Assembly: GCF_005952805.1 (NCBI RefSeq)
Contig: NZ_CP040709.1
Coordinates: 1,054,001 to 1,118,000 of the forward strand
Source: Inhella inkyongensis
GTDB lineage: Bacteria > Pseudomonadota > Gammaproteobacteria > Burkholderiales > Burkholderiaceae_C
Length of the DNA stretch: 64,000 nt
Direction of reading: 5' to 3'
This document shows positions 11,041-20,223 of the stretch, in pieces. A program made the position numbers and the translations under genes. The notes beneath the pieces are model-generated. The model saw only the letters and a list, made by a program, of their open reading frames with translations. It was not told the DNA's origin and searched no databases. The stretch's first letter is position 1. Every line of letters begins with the position of its first letter.

Positions 11041-12686
11041 AGCCTTGGGTCTTTTCGTTGTGCCTGGTCGCCTTGGCTTGCGCCCAGGGCCTGCAGGCCG
11101 CTGGCCCCAACTCCCGCAGCCTGGGGGAGCCGCGCAGCGCCAATCCCAGTGTGCTGCCGCAGTTGGATCGCTTCGACATCGCCTTGGTGGATGCACCGGC
11201 GGCCCAGGTCTTTTTGCAGATCGCCCAGGGCTCGCCCTACCAGGTGTTGGTGGGGCCCGAGGTCAACGGCAAGATCAGCCTGAATCTGCGCCAGACCACG
11301 GTGATCGAGGCGCTCGATGCCATCAAGGAGCTCTACGGCTACGACTACAAGCTGGCGGGCGACAAGGTCTACGTCTATTCCAACGCGGTGCAGACGCGCA
11401 TCTTTCGCATCAACTACCTGCCCGGCCGGCGCCAGGGCGAGAGCGACACACGGGTCTCAACCAGCGCGTTGGCGGTAGGCGGCAGCAACCAGGGCTCTGG
11501 CGGCTCGGGGAACAACACCGGGACGGGCAACAGCGGCAGCAGTGGTTCCGGCAGCAGTCAGCTGCGCAGCTTCGAGTCCGCCCAGGTGCGCACCACCTCG
11601 GACGCCAACTTCTGGAGCGAAGTGCGCGAATCCTTGACCCTGCTGGTGGGGCAGGGCGGTGGGCGCTCGCTGGTGCTCAACCCTTCGGCTGGCGTGATCG
11701 TGGTGCGCGCACCCGGCCCCGAACTGGTGCAGGTGGAGCAATACCTGCAGGCCATCCAGGTCAGCATCGAGCGCCAGGTGATGCTGGAGGCCAAGATCCT
11801 GGAAGTGAGCCTCAGCGACGATGCCAAGACCGGCATCAATTGGGGCGCCTTCGGCCAGGTGCTGAACGGTGCGCGCGGCGGGCAGCTCAGCATCGGCGTG
11901 GGTCAGCCCGGCGGTCTGATTCGCCCGGGGGGCAGCCTCACGGACGGCAGCAATGTGGTGGTCACGCCGGGTTCGACCATCGATCTGAATCCTTTGGGTC
12001 GGGGCTTTTATGGCCTGGCCTTTCAGGCGACCAACTTTGCCGCCATGTTGAACTTCCTGGAGAGCCAGGGCGATGTGCATGTGCTGTCCAGTCCCCGCAT
12101 CGCCACGCTGAACAACCAGAAGGCGCTCTTGAAGGTGGGCTCGGACGAGCTCTATGTGACCGGCATCAGCAACAACAACAGCAGCACCACCAACACCAAC
12201 GGCAGCACCAGCAATAGCAATGTGCCGACTCTGCAGCTCACGCCCTTCTTCTCCGGCATCGTGCTGGATGTGACGCCGCAGATCGACCCCAATGGGCAGG
12301 TGATGCTGCATGTGCACCCGTCCATCAGCTTGGTGACCGAGCGCGAGAAGATTCTCAATCTGGGCACCTTGGGCAATTTCCGCCTGCCGCTGGCTACAGC
12401 GTCCATCAACGAAACCGATTCCATCGTGCGTGTGGGCGATGGCCAGATCGTGGCCATTGGCGGCCTGATGACCCAGGAACTGCGCGACGACCGCAGCGGC
12501 CTGCCAGGGCTTTCCGGCCTGCCGGTGGTGGGTAATTTGTTTGGGCAGAAGAGCAAGGTCAATCGCAAACGCGAGCTCGTGATCCTGATCAAGCCCACAG
12601 TCATCCCGGCCGATGGACGCTGGCCGGCCGAGCTGAGCGCGCCCAAGTTGCCTGAGCCGCCGACGCCGGAACGCAAGCAGCCATGA
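11037..12686 (+). CDS. mshL: MSHA pilus secretin MshL
   Basis: This is the outer-membrane secretin of the pilus. A leader ending at LQAAG is followed by a short STN-type domain (about 60-115, PYQVLVGPEVNGKISLNL), an N-domain, and the C-terminal secretin barrel with VLSSPRIATLNNQKALLKVG and VGDGQIVAIGGLMTQELRDD, then LPVVGNLFGQK and the final LVILIKPTVI. Two low-complexity Ser/Gly/Asn linkers (near 148-178 and 380-395) interrupt the fold. The length of 549 residues is normal. It overlaps mshK and mshE. The mshM and mshN genes that usually follow are missing. Confidence 0.92.
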   Translation: MKPWVFSLCLVALACAQGLQAAGPNSRSLGEPRSANPSVLPQLDRFDIALVDAPAAQVFLQIAQGSPYQVLVGPEVNGKISLNLRQTTVIEALDAIKELYGYDYKLAGDKVYVYSNAVQTRIFRINYLPGRRQGESDTRVSTSALAVGGSNQGSGGSGNNTGTGNSGSSGSGSSQLRSFESAQVRTTSDANFWSEVRESLTLLVGQGGGRSLVLNPSAGVIVVRAPGPELVQVEQYLQAIQVSIERQVMLEAKILEVSLSDDAKTGINWGAFGQVLNGARGGQLSIGVGQPGGLIRPGGSLTDGSNVVVTPGSTIDLNPLGRGFYGLAFQATNFAAMLNFLESQGDVHVLSSPRIATLNNQKALLKVGSDELYVTGISNNNSSTTNTNGSTSNSNVPTLQLTPFFSGIVLDVTPQIDPNGQVMLHVHPSISLVTEREKILNLGTLGNFRLPLATASINETDSIVRVGDGQIVAIGGLMTQELRDDRSGLPGLSGLPVVGNLFGQKSKVNRKRELVILIKPTVIPADGRWPAELSAPKLPEPPTPERKQP

Positions 12687-14398
12687 ACTCACCGGCGCCG
12701 CAGCGCATTCGCCTGGGTGACCTGCTTGCGCAGGAGGGGCTGATCCAGTCGGCTCAGCTGCAGGAAGCCTTGGCCCTGCAGAAGGCCACCGGGCGCAAGC
12801 TGGGCCGCATTTTTGTGGACAACGGCTGGGTCACTGAGGCCCAGATCGCCAAGACCGTGGCGCGTCAGTTGCGCGTGCCGTTCCAGGATCTGGCCGACAC
12901 CGTGGTGCGCCCCGAGGCCGTGCGCGCCCTGCCCGAAGGCCAGGCGCGCCGCATGCGCGCCATGGTGTTGGAAAGTGACGCCCTGGGCGCGCGCGTGGCT
13001 ATGGCCGACCCCACCGATATCGCGGCCTTTGACGAGATTGCGCGCATCGTCAAAAAGGATGTGCAGTTGGTGGCCGTGGCCGAGAGCCAGTTGCTGGCCT
13101 TGATCGACCGCAGCTACACCCTGGGCGAGGACATTGCAGGCCTGGCCAAGGAGCTGACCACCGAGATGGGCGCGGTGGAGGACGAGCTCGGCGAGCTGCT
13201 GGGGCTGGGCTCGGCCGGCGCCGAGGACGCCCCGGTGGTGCGCCTGTTGCAGTCGGTGTTTGAGGAAGCCCTGCGCAAGCGCGCCAGTGACATTCACATC
13301 GAGCCGCAAGAGAAAAGCCTGCGCATCCGCTTTCGCATCGACGGCGTGCTGCAGATCCAGACCGAGGCCGACGCCAAGATTTCCAGCGCTGTGGCGCTGC
13401 GCCTCAAGCTCATGAGCGGGCTGGACATCAGCGAGCGCCGCCTGCCGCAGGATGGCCGTTTCCATGTGAAGCTGCGAGCCTCCAGCGTGGATGTGCGCAT
13501 TTCCACCATGCCGACCCAGCACGGCGAATCGGTGGTGATGCGTCTGCTGAACCAAAGCACCGGCTTGCTGCGCCTGGAGGGCTTGGGCTTGCCGCCCCAT
13601 GTGGCGGCGGCGATTGAGCGCGCCATTGCGCGGCCCAGCGGCATGTTCCTGGTGACCGGTCCGACAGGTAGCGGCAAGACCACCACGCTCTACGCGGCGC
13701 TTAATGCGCTCAATAGCGCCGAGCGCAAGATCATCACGGTGGAAGACCCGGTCGAGTACCGCCTGCCGGGCCTGAATCAGGTGCAGGTGCACGAGAAGAT
13801 CGATCTGAGCTTCGAGCGCGTGCTGCGCGCCGCCTTGCGTCAGGACCCCGACGTCGTGCTGGTGGGCGAGATGCGCGACCAGGTGACGGCCGAGGTGGGC
13901 CTGCGCGCCGCCATGACTGGCCACCTGGTGCTCTCCACCCTGCACACCAACGACGCCGTCTCCACGCCCATCCGCCTGCTGGACATGGGGGTGCCGCGCT
14001 ATATGGTGGCGCTGTCGCTGCACCTGGTGCTGGCGCAGCGGCTGTTGCGAACCCTGTGCACGCACTGTGCCGAACCCCATGCACCAACACCTCAGGAGCG
14101 CGCCTGGTTCGATTCCAACGGCGAGAGCCTGGAGGGCGCCACCCTCAAGAAGGGCCGTGGCTGCGTGCACTGCAGCGACACCGGCTATTCCGGCCGCACG
14201 GGGGTGTACGAGTTCGTGGAGATGGACCCGGAGTTGATCAATCTGCTCAACCGCGGCGACAACGAGGGCTTTGCGCGTGCCGGCCGCGCGCAGATGAAAG
14301 GCAACACACTGCGCCACGACGCCATGCGCCTCGTGCGCGCCGGCCGCACCACGCTTGAAGAGGCGCTGCGTGTTTCCACGGCTGTGGACGAGGACTGA
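12683..14398 (+). CDS. mshE: MSHA pilus assembly ATPase MshE with c-di-GMP-binding-type N-domain
   Basis: This GspE/PilB-family hexameric ATPase powers pilus extension. The N-terminus carries two MshEN repeats: R10-LGDLLAQEGLIQSAQ onward, which fits the RLGxxL...G...L...L..Q c-di-GMP-binding motif very well, and a second from about K39 (KLGRIFVDNGWV). Walker A is GPTGSGKTT (about 326-334), followed by DPDVVLVGEMRD and the STLHTND box, then a CTHC/CVHC four-cysteine zinc site near the C-terminus. Extension is therefore predicted to respond to c-di-GMP. It overlaps mshL by four bases; a 163-bp structured repeat separates it from mshG. Confidence 0.93.
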   Translation: MNSPAPQRIRLGDLLAQEGLIQSAQLQEALALQKATGRKLGRIFVDNGWVTEAQIAKTVARQLRVPFQDLADTVVRPEAVRALPEGQARRMRAMVLESDALGARVAMADPTDIAAFDEIARIVKKDVQLVAVAESQLLALIDRSYTLGEDIAGLAKELTTEMGAVEDELGELLGLGSAGAEDAPVVRLLQSVFEEALRKRASDIHIEPQEKSLRIRFRIDGVLQIQTEADAKISSAVALRLKLMSGLDISERRLPQDGRFHVKLRASSVDVRISTMPTQHGESVVMRLLNQSTGLLRLEGLGLPPHVAAAIERAIARPSGMFLVTGPTGSGKTTTLYAALNALNSAERKIITVEDPVEYRLPGLNQVQVHEKIDLSFERVLRAALRQDPDVVLVGEMRDQVTAEVGLRAAMTGHLVLSTLHTNDAVSTPIRLLDMGVPRYMVALSLHLVLAQRLLRTLCTHCAEPHAPTPQERAWFDSNGESLEGATLKKGRGCVHCSDTGYSGRTGVYEFVEMDPELINLLNRGDNEGFARAGRAQMKGNTLRHDAMRLVRAGRTTLEEALRVSTAVDED

Positions 14399-14402
14399 AC
14401 AT

Positions 14403-14559
14403 GAGCCCCCAGTCTCCCGCTGGTCGCCACCTTGCAGGCCGCGCTGGGCCGGGGGCCCAGCCGTTCGGTAGGCGCCAACAGCCCATTGGGCTTTTGGCGG
14501 CCGACCTCACCCCCCCAAGGGGGCGCGCTCCGTTTGGGGCGGCCCGGCGCGGAGCCTGC
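14403..14559 (+). repeat. Dispersed structured repeat, copy 1 (between mshE and mshG)
   Basis: This 157-bp spacer shares long blocks with 29295-29460: GAGCCCCCAGTCT at the start, CGCCACCTTGCAGGCCGC, TTCGG.AGGC, and CCCCCC..GGGGGCGCGCTCC near the end. It carries hairpins GCTGGGCC/GGCCCAGC (14443-14461), CGCCAA-C-AGCCC/GGGCT-T-TTGGCG (14473-14499) and GCTCCG/CGGAGC near the 3' end. All other early msh genes overlap or nearly touch, so this is an insertion within the operon. Confidence 0.8.
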
Positions 14560-14561
14560 TA

Positions 14562-15791
14562 ATGCCCCGCTTCGCTTACACCGGACGCAGCGCCCAGGGC
14601 CGTGTGAGCGGCGAACTGGAAGCGGCCAGCGCCGGTGCAGTGGCCGATCAGTTGCGAGTTCAGGGCATCACGGTGCTCTCGGTCCAGGGCGCTGCGGGCG
14701 GCGCAAGCGGGCCGCCGCTGATGGAACGCCTGCAGGCCTGGCTGCGCCGCGGCATCCAGCCGGTGGACATGTTGATGTTCACGCGCCAGCTGCACACCCT
14801 GCTGCGTTCGGGTGTGCCCATCTTGCGTGCGCTGGCGGGGCTGACCGAGTCGGCTACCAGCGAGCGCATGAAGGAAACCTTGACGGCGGTGCGGCAGAGC
14901 CTGGAGTCGGGTATCGAACTGAGCCGCTGCTTTGCGCAGCAAAGCCATGTGTTCGATCACTTCTTCATCGCCATGGTGCGCGTGGGTGAAATGACCGGGC
15001 GCTTGGATGAGGTCTTCTTGCGCCTCTTCCACCACCAAGAATTCGAGATGCTGATGGGCAAGCAGGTCAAGTCGGCCCTGCGCTACCCCCTCTTCGTCAT
15101 GGCCGCCATGGTGGCGGCCATTGGCGTCATCAATGTGATGGTGATCCCGGCCTTCGCCGGCGTATTCGCAAAGCTGGGGGCTGAGTTGCCCTGGGCCACA
15201 CGGGCTTTGCTGGCGACCTCGCGCTTCACGCTGGACTACGGCTGGGCACTGGTGCTGGCGGCGGGGGCAGGGACCTTTGCGCTGAAGCGTTGGATCGGTA
15301 CGGAGTCCGGTCGCCTGGCCTGGGACCGCTTCAAGCTGCGCCTGCCCATCGCGGGCCAGATCGTGCTGAAGGCCCAGTTGGCCCGTTTTGCACGCAGCCT
15401 GGCGCTGGCCCTGCGCAGCGGGGTGCCCGTGGAACAAGCCCTGACGGTGGTGGCGCAAACGGCCGAGAACCAGCACATCGCCCAGAAGATCGAGGGCATG
15501 CGCGGCGCGATTGAGCGGGGTGAGTCCCTGCTGCGCGCGGCGGTTGCGACCGAAGTGTTCACGCCCGTGGTGCTGCAAATGATTGCGGTGGGCGAGGAGA
15601 CCGGCGCGGTCGACGAGCTGATGCAAGAGGTGGCGGACCTCTACAGCAGCGATGTCGAGTACGAACTCAAGACCCTTGGCCAGCAGATCGAACCGATCTT
15701 GATCGTATTCCTGGGCGTCTTGGTGCTGATCCTGGCGCTCGGTGTGTTCCTGCCGATCTGGGACCTGGGCCGGGTCTCCTTCAAGCGATGA
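14562..15791 (+). CDS. mshG: MSHA pilus inner-membrane platform protein MshG (GspF/PilC family)
   Basis: The 409-residue protein starts PRFAYTGRSAQGRVSGELEA, the typical opening of GspF/PilC proteins, and contains the duplicated T2SSF domain: the first copy around 70-190 (FTRQLHTLLRSGVPILRAL), the second around 270-395 (FARSLALALRSGVPVEQAL). Transmembrane helices follow each copy (VINVMVIPAFAGVF and the C-terminal LIVFLGVLVLILALGVFLP). It is the platform on which MshE acts. ATG 14562 is the only good start after the repeat; the stop overlaps mshF. Confidence 0.93.
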   Translation: MPRFAYTGRSAQGRVSGELEAASAGAVADQLRVQGITVLSVQGAAGGASGPPLMERLQAWLRRGIQPVDMLMFTRQLHTLLRSGVPILRALAGLTESATSERMKETLTAVRQSLESGIELSRCFAQQSHVFDHFFIAMVRVGEMTGRLDEVFLRLFHHQEFEMLMGKQVKSALRYPLFVMAAMVAAIGVINVMVIPAFAGVFAKLGAELPWATRALLATSRFTLDYGWALVLAAGAGTFALKRWIGTESGRLAWDRFKLRLPIAGQIVLKAQLARFARSLALALRSGVPVEQALTVVAQTAENQHIAQKIEGMRGAIERGESLLRAAVATEVFTPVVLQMIAVGEETGAVDELMQEVADLYSSDVEYELKTLGQQIEPILIVFLGVLVLILALGVFLPIWDLGRVSFKR

Positions 15792-16276
15792 AGGAGCGGC
15801 GCGGTGCGGTGCAACTGGAGTGGGGGGTACTCATGGTGATCATCGCTGTGCTGGCGGCGGTGTTGCTGACCCGCCTGCAAGACGTCATCACCGAGGCCCG
15901 GCGTGTGCAACTGCGCCTGGGCGTGGAGGCCGTACGCAGCAATGCCATGTTGTTGCAGTGGCGTTGCCCCGATGCCGCAGATTGGGCCTGTCTGCGCCAG
16001 GCGCTGGCGGGCGCTCAACGCGTGGGCGCCGACGGCAAGGCGCGGCCGCAGGCCAGGGAATTACCCGACTTTGAGGGCGACCGTCGTTTGCTGGCCATTG
16101 CGGCGGCGGCCGGACTGACGCAGCATCAGGGCCCTGGCACCCAGTGGCTATGGCAGGCCCAGGGGCCGCATGGCCTGTTATTGAGCCTTCAAGGTGTGAC
16201 CGAATGCCAGTTTCTGCTGCGCTGGGACCTCAAGTCCGGCGCCGCTGTCGTCGAAGATGTGTTGGATCGTTGCTAG
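15788..16276 (+). CDS. mshF: MshF-like pilus protein with a single N-terminal membrane helix
   Basis: A 162-residue protein with a short N-terminal leader and one hydrophobic helix ([16 protein letters not shown]) whose layout resembles a minor pilin but without a prepilin GFTLIE site; an acidic residue (E11) precedes the helix. Three cysteines in the body suggest an extracytoplasmic fold. Position after mshG and before the pilin gene matches MshF of MSHA loci. It overlaps mshG by ATGA. The name rests mainly on synteny. Confidence 0.6.
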   Translation: MKERRGAVQLEWGVLMVIIAVLAAVLLTRLQDVITEARRVQLRLGVEAVRSNAMLLQWRCPDAADWACLRQALAGAQRVGADGKARPQARELPDFEGDRRLLAIAAAAGLTQHQGPGTQWLWQAQGPHGLLLSLQGVTECQFLLRWDLKSGAAVVEDVLDRC

Positions 16277-16296
16277 CTTTTTTACTGGAGAGAACC

Positions 16297-16716
16297 ATGC
16301 GCAAATCGAATCTGCAGTCCGGCTTCACCATCATTGAGCTGATCGTGGTGATCGTGATCCTGGGCATCCTGGCGGCGACGGCGTTGCCGAAGTTTGTTGA
16401 CTTGGGCTCTGACGCACGCAATGCCGCGGTCCAAGGGGTCGCCGGCGCAGCCGGCTCGGCCATGACAGTCAATTACGCGGGCTGCTCGGTCACGAACCAC
16501 AGCACGGCGGGCGCCAATGCCAAGAAGTGCCGCACGGTTTCTTCGTGTGCGAGCACCGGCGATGTTCTTCAGGGCGGTGTGCCGAGTGGTTACACGGTTG
16601 CGGCCTCTGGTGCGGCACCTGCCGCGGGAAATGGCAACGATTTCCAGTGCTCCGTCGCACCGAGTGATGGAAGTGCCAGCGCGGTGGGGTTTGCCGCCGT
16701 CACAGCTGGCAACTGA
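16297..16716 (+). CDS. mshA: MSHA-type major pilin (type IV prepilin)
   Basis: A 139-residue type IV prepilin. The leader MRKSNLQSG is cleaved after Gly9; the mature protein starts [20 protein letters not shown] with Phe+1 and Glu5, which are needed for methylation and assembly. Four cysteines in the C-terminal part (near 70-80 and before the end) suggest one or two disulfides around the variable globular head. A strong GGAGAGA ribosome site lies seven bases before the ATG, fitting high expression. It could be named mshB instead; its place before the DUF6701 gene favours the main subunit. Confidence 0.85.
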   Translation: MRKSNLQSGFTIIELIVVIVILGILAATALPKFVDLGSDARNAAVQGVAGAAGSAMTVNYAGCSVTNHSTAGANAKKCRTVSSCASTGDVLQGGVPSGYTVAASGAAPAAGNGNDFQCSVAPSDGSASAVGFAAVTAGN

Positions 16717-16753
16717 GTTCTAGCCAGCCTCGTCGACAACGGGGCGGTCGATT

Positions 16754-19327
16754 GTGAAGGTGTACGACGCGGCTAGATGCTTGACTGGGCTGGCGCGCCA
16801 ATGTTGGTTGTTGGGAGTGCTGACTTCCCTCCTGCCAAATACAGGCGCGTGGGCGGCCAACGTGTGCGTGTTCAAGGCGGCGGGCAGTTGTGCCAGTCAG
16901 TCCGGCCGTGGAAACCGCGCTTGGAACAACGCCAGTCGAGCCGTTTCCAGCAACAACTCTTGGGCGGATGTCACGCTGCCCGGGACCAACGATTCGCACT
17001 ATTTGGTGTGCCAGAACTTTGGGCATGCCATTCCGGCTGGGGCGACCCTCACGGAAGTTAAGGTATGGGTGGAGCGCTCAGCTTCCGATAGCAACACCAT
17101 CTTCGATGGCGAAATTCGCTTGGCCAAGGCAGGTGTGATTCAGACCAGTGGGTCCAATGGCGCGTCGAATTTCTACTGGCCGACTTCCGATGGATGGATC
17201 GTCTATTACGGCCCGCCGTCGGCATGGGGCGTCAGCCTCACTGTTGCTGATATCAATCATTCGGGATTCGGTGCGGTAATCGCAGCCGACAAAAGTGGTG
17301 GCGGTCCCGAAACCGCCTATATCGACCAAGTGGCCACTGAAATCTGCTACGACACTGCGCCCACCGGCCCTCATCACCTGCAAATTGAAGCCAGCAGCAA
17401 CACGGGAGTGACCTGCGCCCCGGCCACCTTCACGGTGCGCGCCTGTGCCGATGCGGCCTGCACAACCTATTACACCGGGGGCGTCTCTGGCAGTCTGGCC
17501 AGCAGCAATGGAGCTTGGCTGTGGCCAACGGGCGCCAGCTTCAGCATCGCCGCCGGCAGCAGCAGCGTGACCCTGCAAGGCCAATTGCCGGTGGTGGGCA
17601 GCAGCACCCTGTCAGTGGCCAGCAGTTCCCCGAGCGCCACGTCGGCTGCCACTTGTTTGCTGGGCGGTAGTACCAGTTGTGTGTTCAGCGCCAGTGCGGC
17701 GGGCTTTTTGCTTTCGGCGCCCCATCATGTGTCGGACACCGCTCAGACACTCACTGTGGCCGCGGTCAAACAGAGCGACAACAGCCCCTCCTGCACACCC
17801 GCTTTCGTCAATACCAGTAAGACGGTGACGCTGGGCTGCAGCTATGTGAATCCCGGCACGGGAACCCTGCCGGTGACCCTGGGTGGGGCGGCCAGCCGTG
17901 TGGCCGGCGCCAGCAGCGCCAGTTGCGGCAGCGTCAGCCGCAGCTTGGCGTTCAATGCGTCCGGGCAGGCCAGCACGAGCTTGCGCTATGCCGATGTGGG
18001 CCGAATCGGGCTGAGCGCCAGTTACACCGGTAGCGGTGCCGATGCCGGGTTGGTGATGAGCGGCAGCACCGAGGCGGTGGTGGCGCCTCAGGATTTCGAA
18101 TTCAGCAACCTGCCGGCGGGCAGTCTGACAGCGGGTGTCGGATTCGGCCTGCGCATCAGCGCGCGCAATGCCAGCGGCGCCGTCGTGCCTAACTTTGGTC
18201 AAGAACTGACAGCCGAGGGGGTGAGCCTTAGCCACACCCGCATCAGTCCGACGGGTACGGGGGCGGTGAACGGCGCTTTCTCTGGAACGGTCGGCAGCTT
18301 CAGTGCGGGAGTGGCCAACCCCACAGGCTTGGCCTGGAGCGAAGTCGGTACCTTGGCACTTACAGCCCAATTGACCAGTGGCAGCTATCTTGGCGCGGGG
18401 GGCAACCCCAGCGGCAACACAGCGGCGGGCGCCATCGGTCCTTTCCGTCCGCACCACTTCCGAGTGCAGGTTACTCCCGCATGCGGCGCCTACAGCTATG
18501 CCGGGCAACCATTGCAGACCGTGACCGTCACGGCACGCAATGCGCAAAACGCAGCCACCCAGAACTACGACGGCAGCAGTAACACCTCGCCCAACTTCGC
18601 GCAGGCGATTCGCTTCTCTGAGGTCAGTGCTTCGGGCTTGGGCAGCTTCAGCCCCAGCACCTGGGCGGCGAGTCGTTTTGTGGCCGGAGTGGCCACTGCC
18701 AGCCGTCCCTTGGCGACGACCTTGCAGTACGACTTTTCCGCTAAGGAGAGCGGTCCTTTGACCTTGGCACTGAGGGCTGCGGAGGACATCAGCGGCGGTG
18801 TGAGCTCAAGCGCTGGCACTGGCACCGAACCCAGCCTGCAGATTCAAAGTGGGCGCATGCGTATCGAGAGCCGCATCGGGTCGGCTGGATCTTCGCTGGG
18901 CCTGCCGCTCCGCCTGGAAACTTGGAGCGGTTCGAGTTGGGTACTGGCAACGGCAGATAGTTGCACCGTCCTCGCGGCACCATCGGTGGCGCTTTCGGGT
19001 CGCGTAAACGGAAAGGGCGATACGGCAGTTTGGACCAATTCTGTGAGTCTGGGGAGTTTTGTGGCTGGGCGTGCCACTTTGACCCTGGGAGCCACCAATC
19101 CAAAGAGCGTGGGCTCGATGGCGGTGGCGATCAATCTGGGTGAAACCAGTGCTGACAGCGCCTGTCTTTCGGTTCACCCGAGTACGACCGGCGCCAAGAT
19201 GCCCTGGCTTCGCTCGCGCTTTGGCAGCTGCGCCAGCGCCTGGGCCAGCGACCCGAGTGCTCGCGCCAGTTTTGGGCTGATCAATGCGGAAAGCCAGAAG
19301 CGCATCCATGAACGCCAGCTTTATTGA
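16754..19327 (+). CDS. mshQ: MshQ-like DUF6701 surface protein
   Basis: An 857-residue secreted protein with a signal sequence (LLGVLTSLLPNTGAWA) and a Ser/Gly/Ala/Thr-rich body of beta-sandwich-like repeats with paired cysteines. The C-terminal segment holds the DUF6701 signature, ending KMPWLRSRFGSCASAW...DPSARASFG. In Vibrio, MshQ is the last gene of the MSHA operon; here it lies between the major pilin and mshC. It may be a large tip or shaft-associated adhesin, but no ligand can be inferred. The start is GTG 16754 with a weak ribosome site; GTG 16760 is equally possible. Confidence 0.78.
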   Translation: MKVYDAARCLTGLARQCWLLGVLTSLLPNTGAWAANVCVFKAAGSCASQSGRGNRAWNNASRAVSSNNSWADVTLPGTNDSHYLVCQNFGHAIPAGATLTEVKVWVERSASDSNTIFDGEIRLAKAGVIQTSGSNGASNFYWPTSDGWIVYYGPPSAWGVSLTVADINHSGFGAVIAADKSGGGPETAYIDQVATEICYDTAPTGPHHLQIEASSNTGVTCAPATFTVRACADAACTTYYTGGVSGSLASSNGAWLWPTGASFSIAAGSSSVTLQGQLPVVGSSTLSVASSSPSATSAATCLLGGSTSCVFSASAAGFLLSAPHHVSDTAQTLTVAAVKQSDNSPSCTPAFVNTSKTVTLGCSYVNPGTGTLPVTLGGAASRVAGASSASCGSVSRSLAFNASGQASTSLRYADVGRIGLSASYTGSGADAGLVMSGSTEAVVAPQDFEFSNLPAGSLTAGVGFGLRISARNASGAVVPNFGQELTAEGVSLSHTRISPTGTGAVNGAFSGTVGSFSAGVANPTGLAWSEVGTLALTAQLTSGSYLGAGGNPSGNTAAGAIGPFRPHHFRVQVTPACGAYSYAGQPLQTVTVTARNAQNAATQNYDGSSNTSPNFAQAIRFSEVSASGLGSFSPSTWAASRFVAGVATASRPLATTLQYDFSAKESGPLTLALRAAEDISGGVSSSAGTGTEPSLQIQSGRMRIESRIGSAGSSLGLPLRLETWSGSSWVLATADSCTVLAAPSVALSGRVNGKGDTAVWTNSVSLGSFVAGRATLTLGATNPKSVGSMAVAINLGETSADSACLSVHPSTTGAKMPWLRSRFGSCASAWASDPSARASFGLINAESQKRIHERQLY

Positions 19328-19787
19328 TCGCCGGGGCTTCACGCTGATCGAGCTGGTGGCGGTGCTGCTGCTGGTGGGCGTGTTGGCGGTGGCCGTGCTG
19401 CCGCGCCTTAGCGGCCTGGGTGAGCTGCGCATCGATGCCTGGCGCGAGCAGGCGGCGGCCGGGTTGCGCCTGGCGGCGGCCACGGCCGTTGGCCACCGCC
19501 GCCTGGTGTGCGCCAGCCTGAGCAGCTCGGGTGAGCTGGCCTTGGAGGTGGCCCAGGCGCCCGATGCCACCGCCTGTGGCAACCCACTGACCGGCCCGGA
19601 CGGCCTGGCTCAAGTGGCGCAGGCGGTGGGCAACACGGTGACGGCGACGCCGGCCGCCACCCTGTACTTCCAGCCCAATGGGCGCGTCAGTCAGGATGCT
19701 GCGGGCGCCCAGGTCAGTAATTTCGTGATCTCGGCCAGCGGCATGAGTGATTTGCTGGTTTACGGGCAGAGTGGCCATGTGGAGTGA
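19308..19787 (+). CDS. mshC: MSHA minor pilin MshC-like
   Basis: A 159-residue prepilin with the leader ending RRG, cleaved before FTLIELVAVLLLVGVLAVAV (Glu5 present). The head includes TLYFQPNGRV and VSNFVISASG, patterns seen in GspH/MshC-type minor pilins. It starts at ATG 19308 inside the last codons of the DUF6701 gene and overlaps mshD by 11 bases. It should prime pilus assembly with MshD and MshO. Confidence 0.78.
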   Translation: MNASFIDRRGFTLIELVAVLLLVGVLAVAVLPRLSGLGELRIDAWREQAAAGLRLAAATAVGHRRLVCASLSSSGELALEVAQAPDATACGNPLTGPDGLAQVAQAVGNTVTATPAATLYFQPNGRVSQDAAGAQVSNFVISASGMSDLLVYGQSGHVE

Positions 19788-20223
19788 GCGTCAGCGTGGC
19801 TTCACCCTCGTTGAGATGATCCTGGCCATCGTCATCCTGGGTGTCGGATTGGCAGGGGTGCTGATGGCCTTTCAGCAGACGGCACGCGCCTCGGCCGACC
19901 CGTTGGTGAATCGGCAGCTACTGGCCTTGGCCGAAGGCCTTCTGGAAGAGGCGTTGAGCAAGCCCTACAAGGTGGGCGCAGGCACCGGCGGCACTTGTCG
20001 AGCCAACTTTGATGATGTGCGGGACTACAACGGCTACAGCGCGGCGCCCTGTGAGGTGGGTGGTGGCGCGGTGGCCAGCCTGTCGAGCTACAACCTGGCC
20101 GTAGCGGTCTCGGCCCAGACCCTTTCGGGTGTCAACAACGCATTGCGTGTTGAGGTCACGGCCAGCCGTGGCACGGACACGCTCAGCCTGGTCGGTTGGC
20201 GCACCGACTACGCCGGGCCATGA
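19777..20223 (+). CDS. mshD: MSHA minor pilin MshD-like
   Basis: A 148-residue prepilin with leader ending QRG before FTLVEMILAIVILGVGLAGV. The EMILAIVILGVG helix with a following FQQT is characteristic of GspI/PilV/MshD minor pilins. Two cysteines near 69 and 87 may form a disulfide. It overlaps both neighbours, including ATGA into mshO. Confidence 0.8.
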   Translation: MWSERQRGFTLVEMILAIVILGVGLAGVLMAFQQTARASADPLVNRQLLALAEGLLEEALSKPYKVGAGTGGTCRANFDDVRDYNGYSAAPCEVGGGAVASLSSYNLAVAVSAQTLSGVNNALRVEVTASRGTDTLSLVGWRTDYAGP

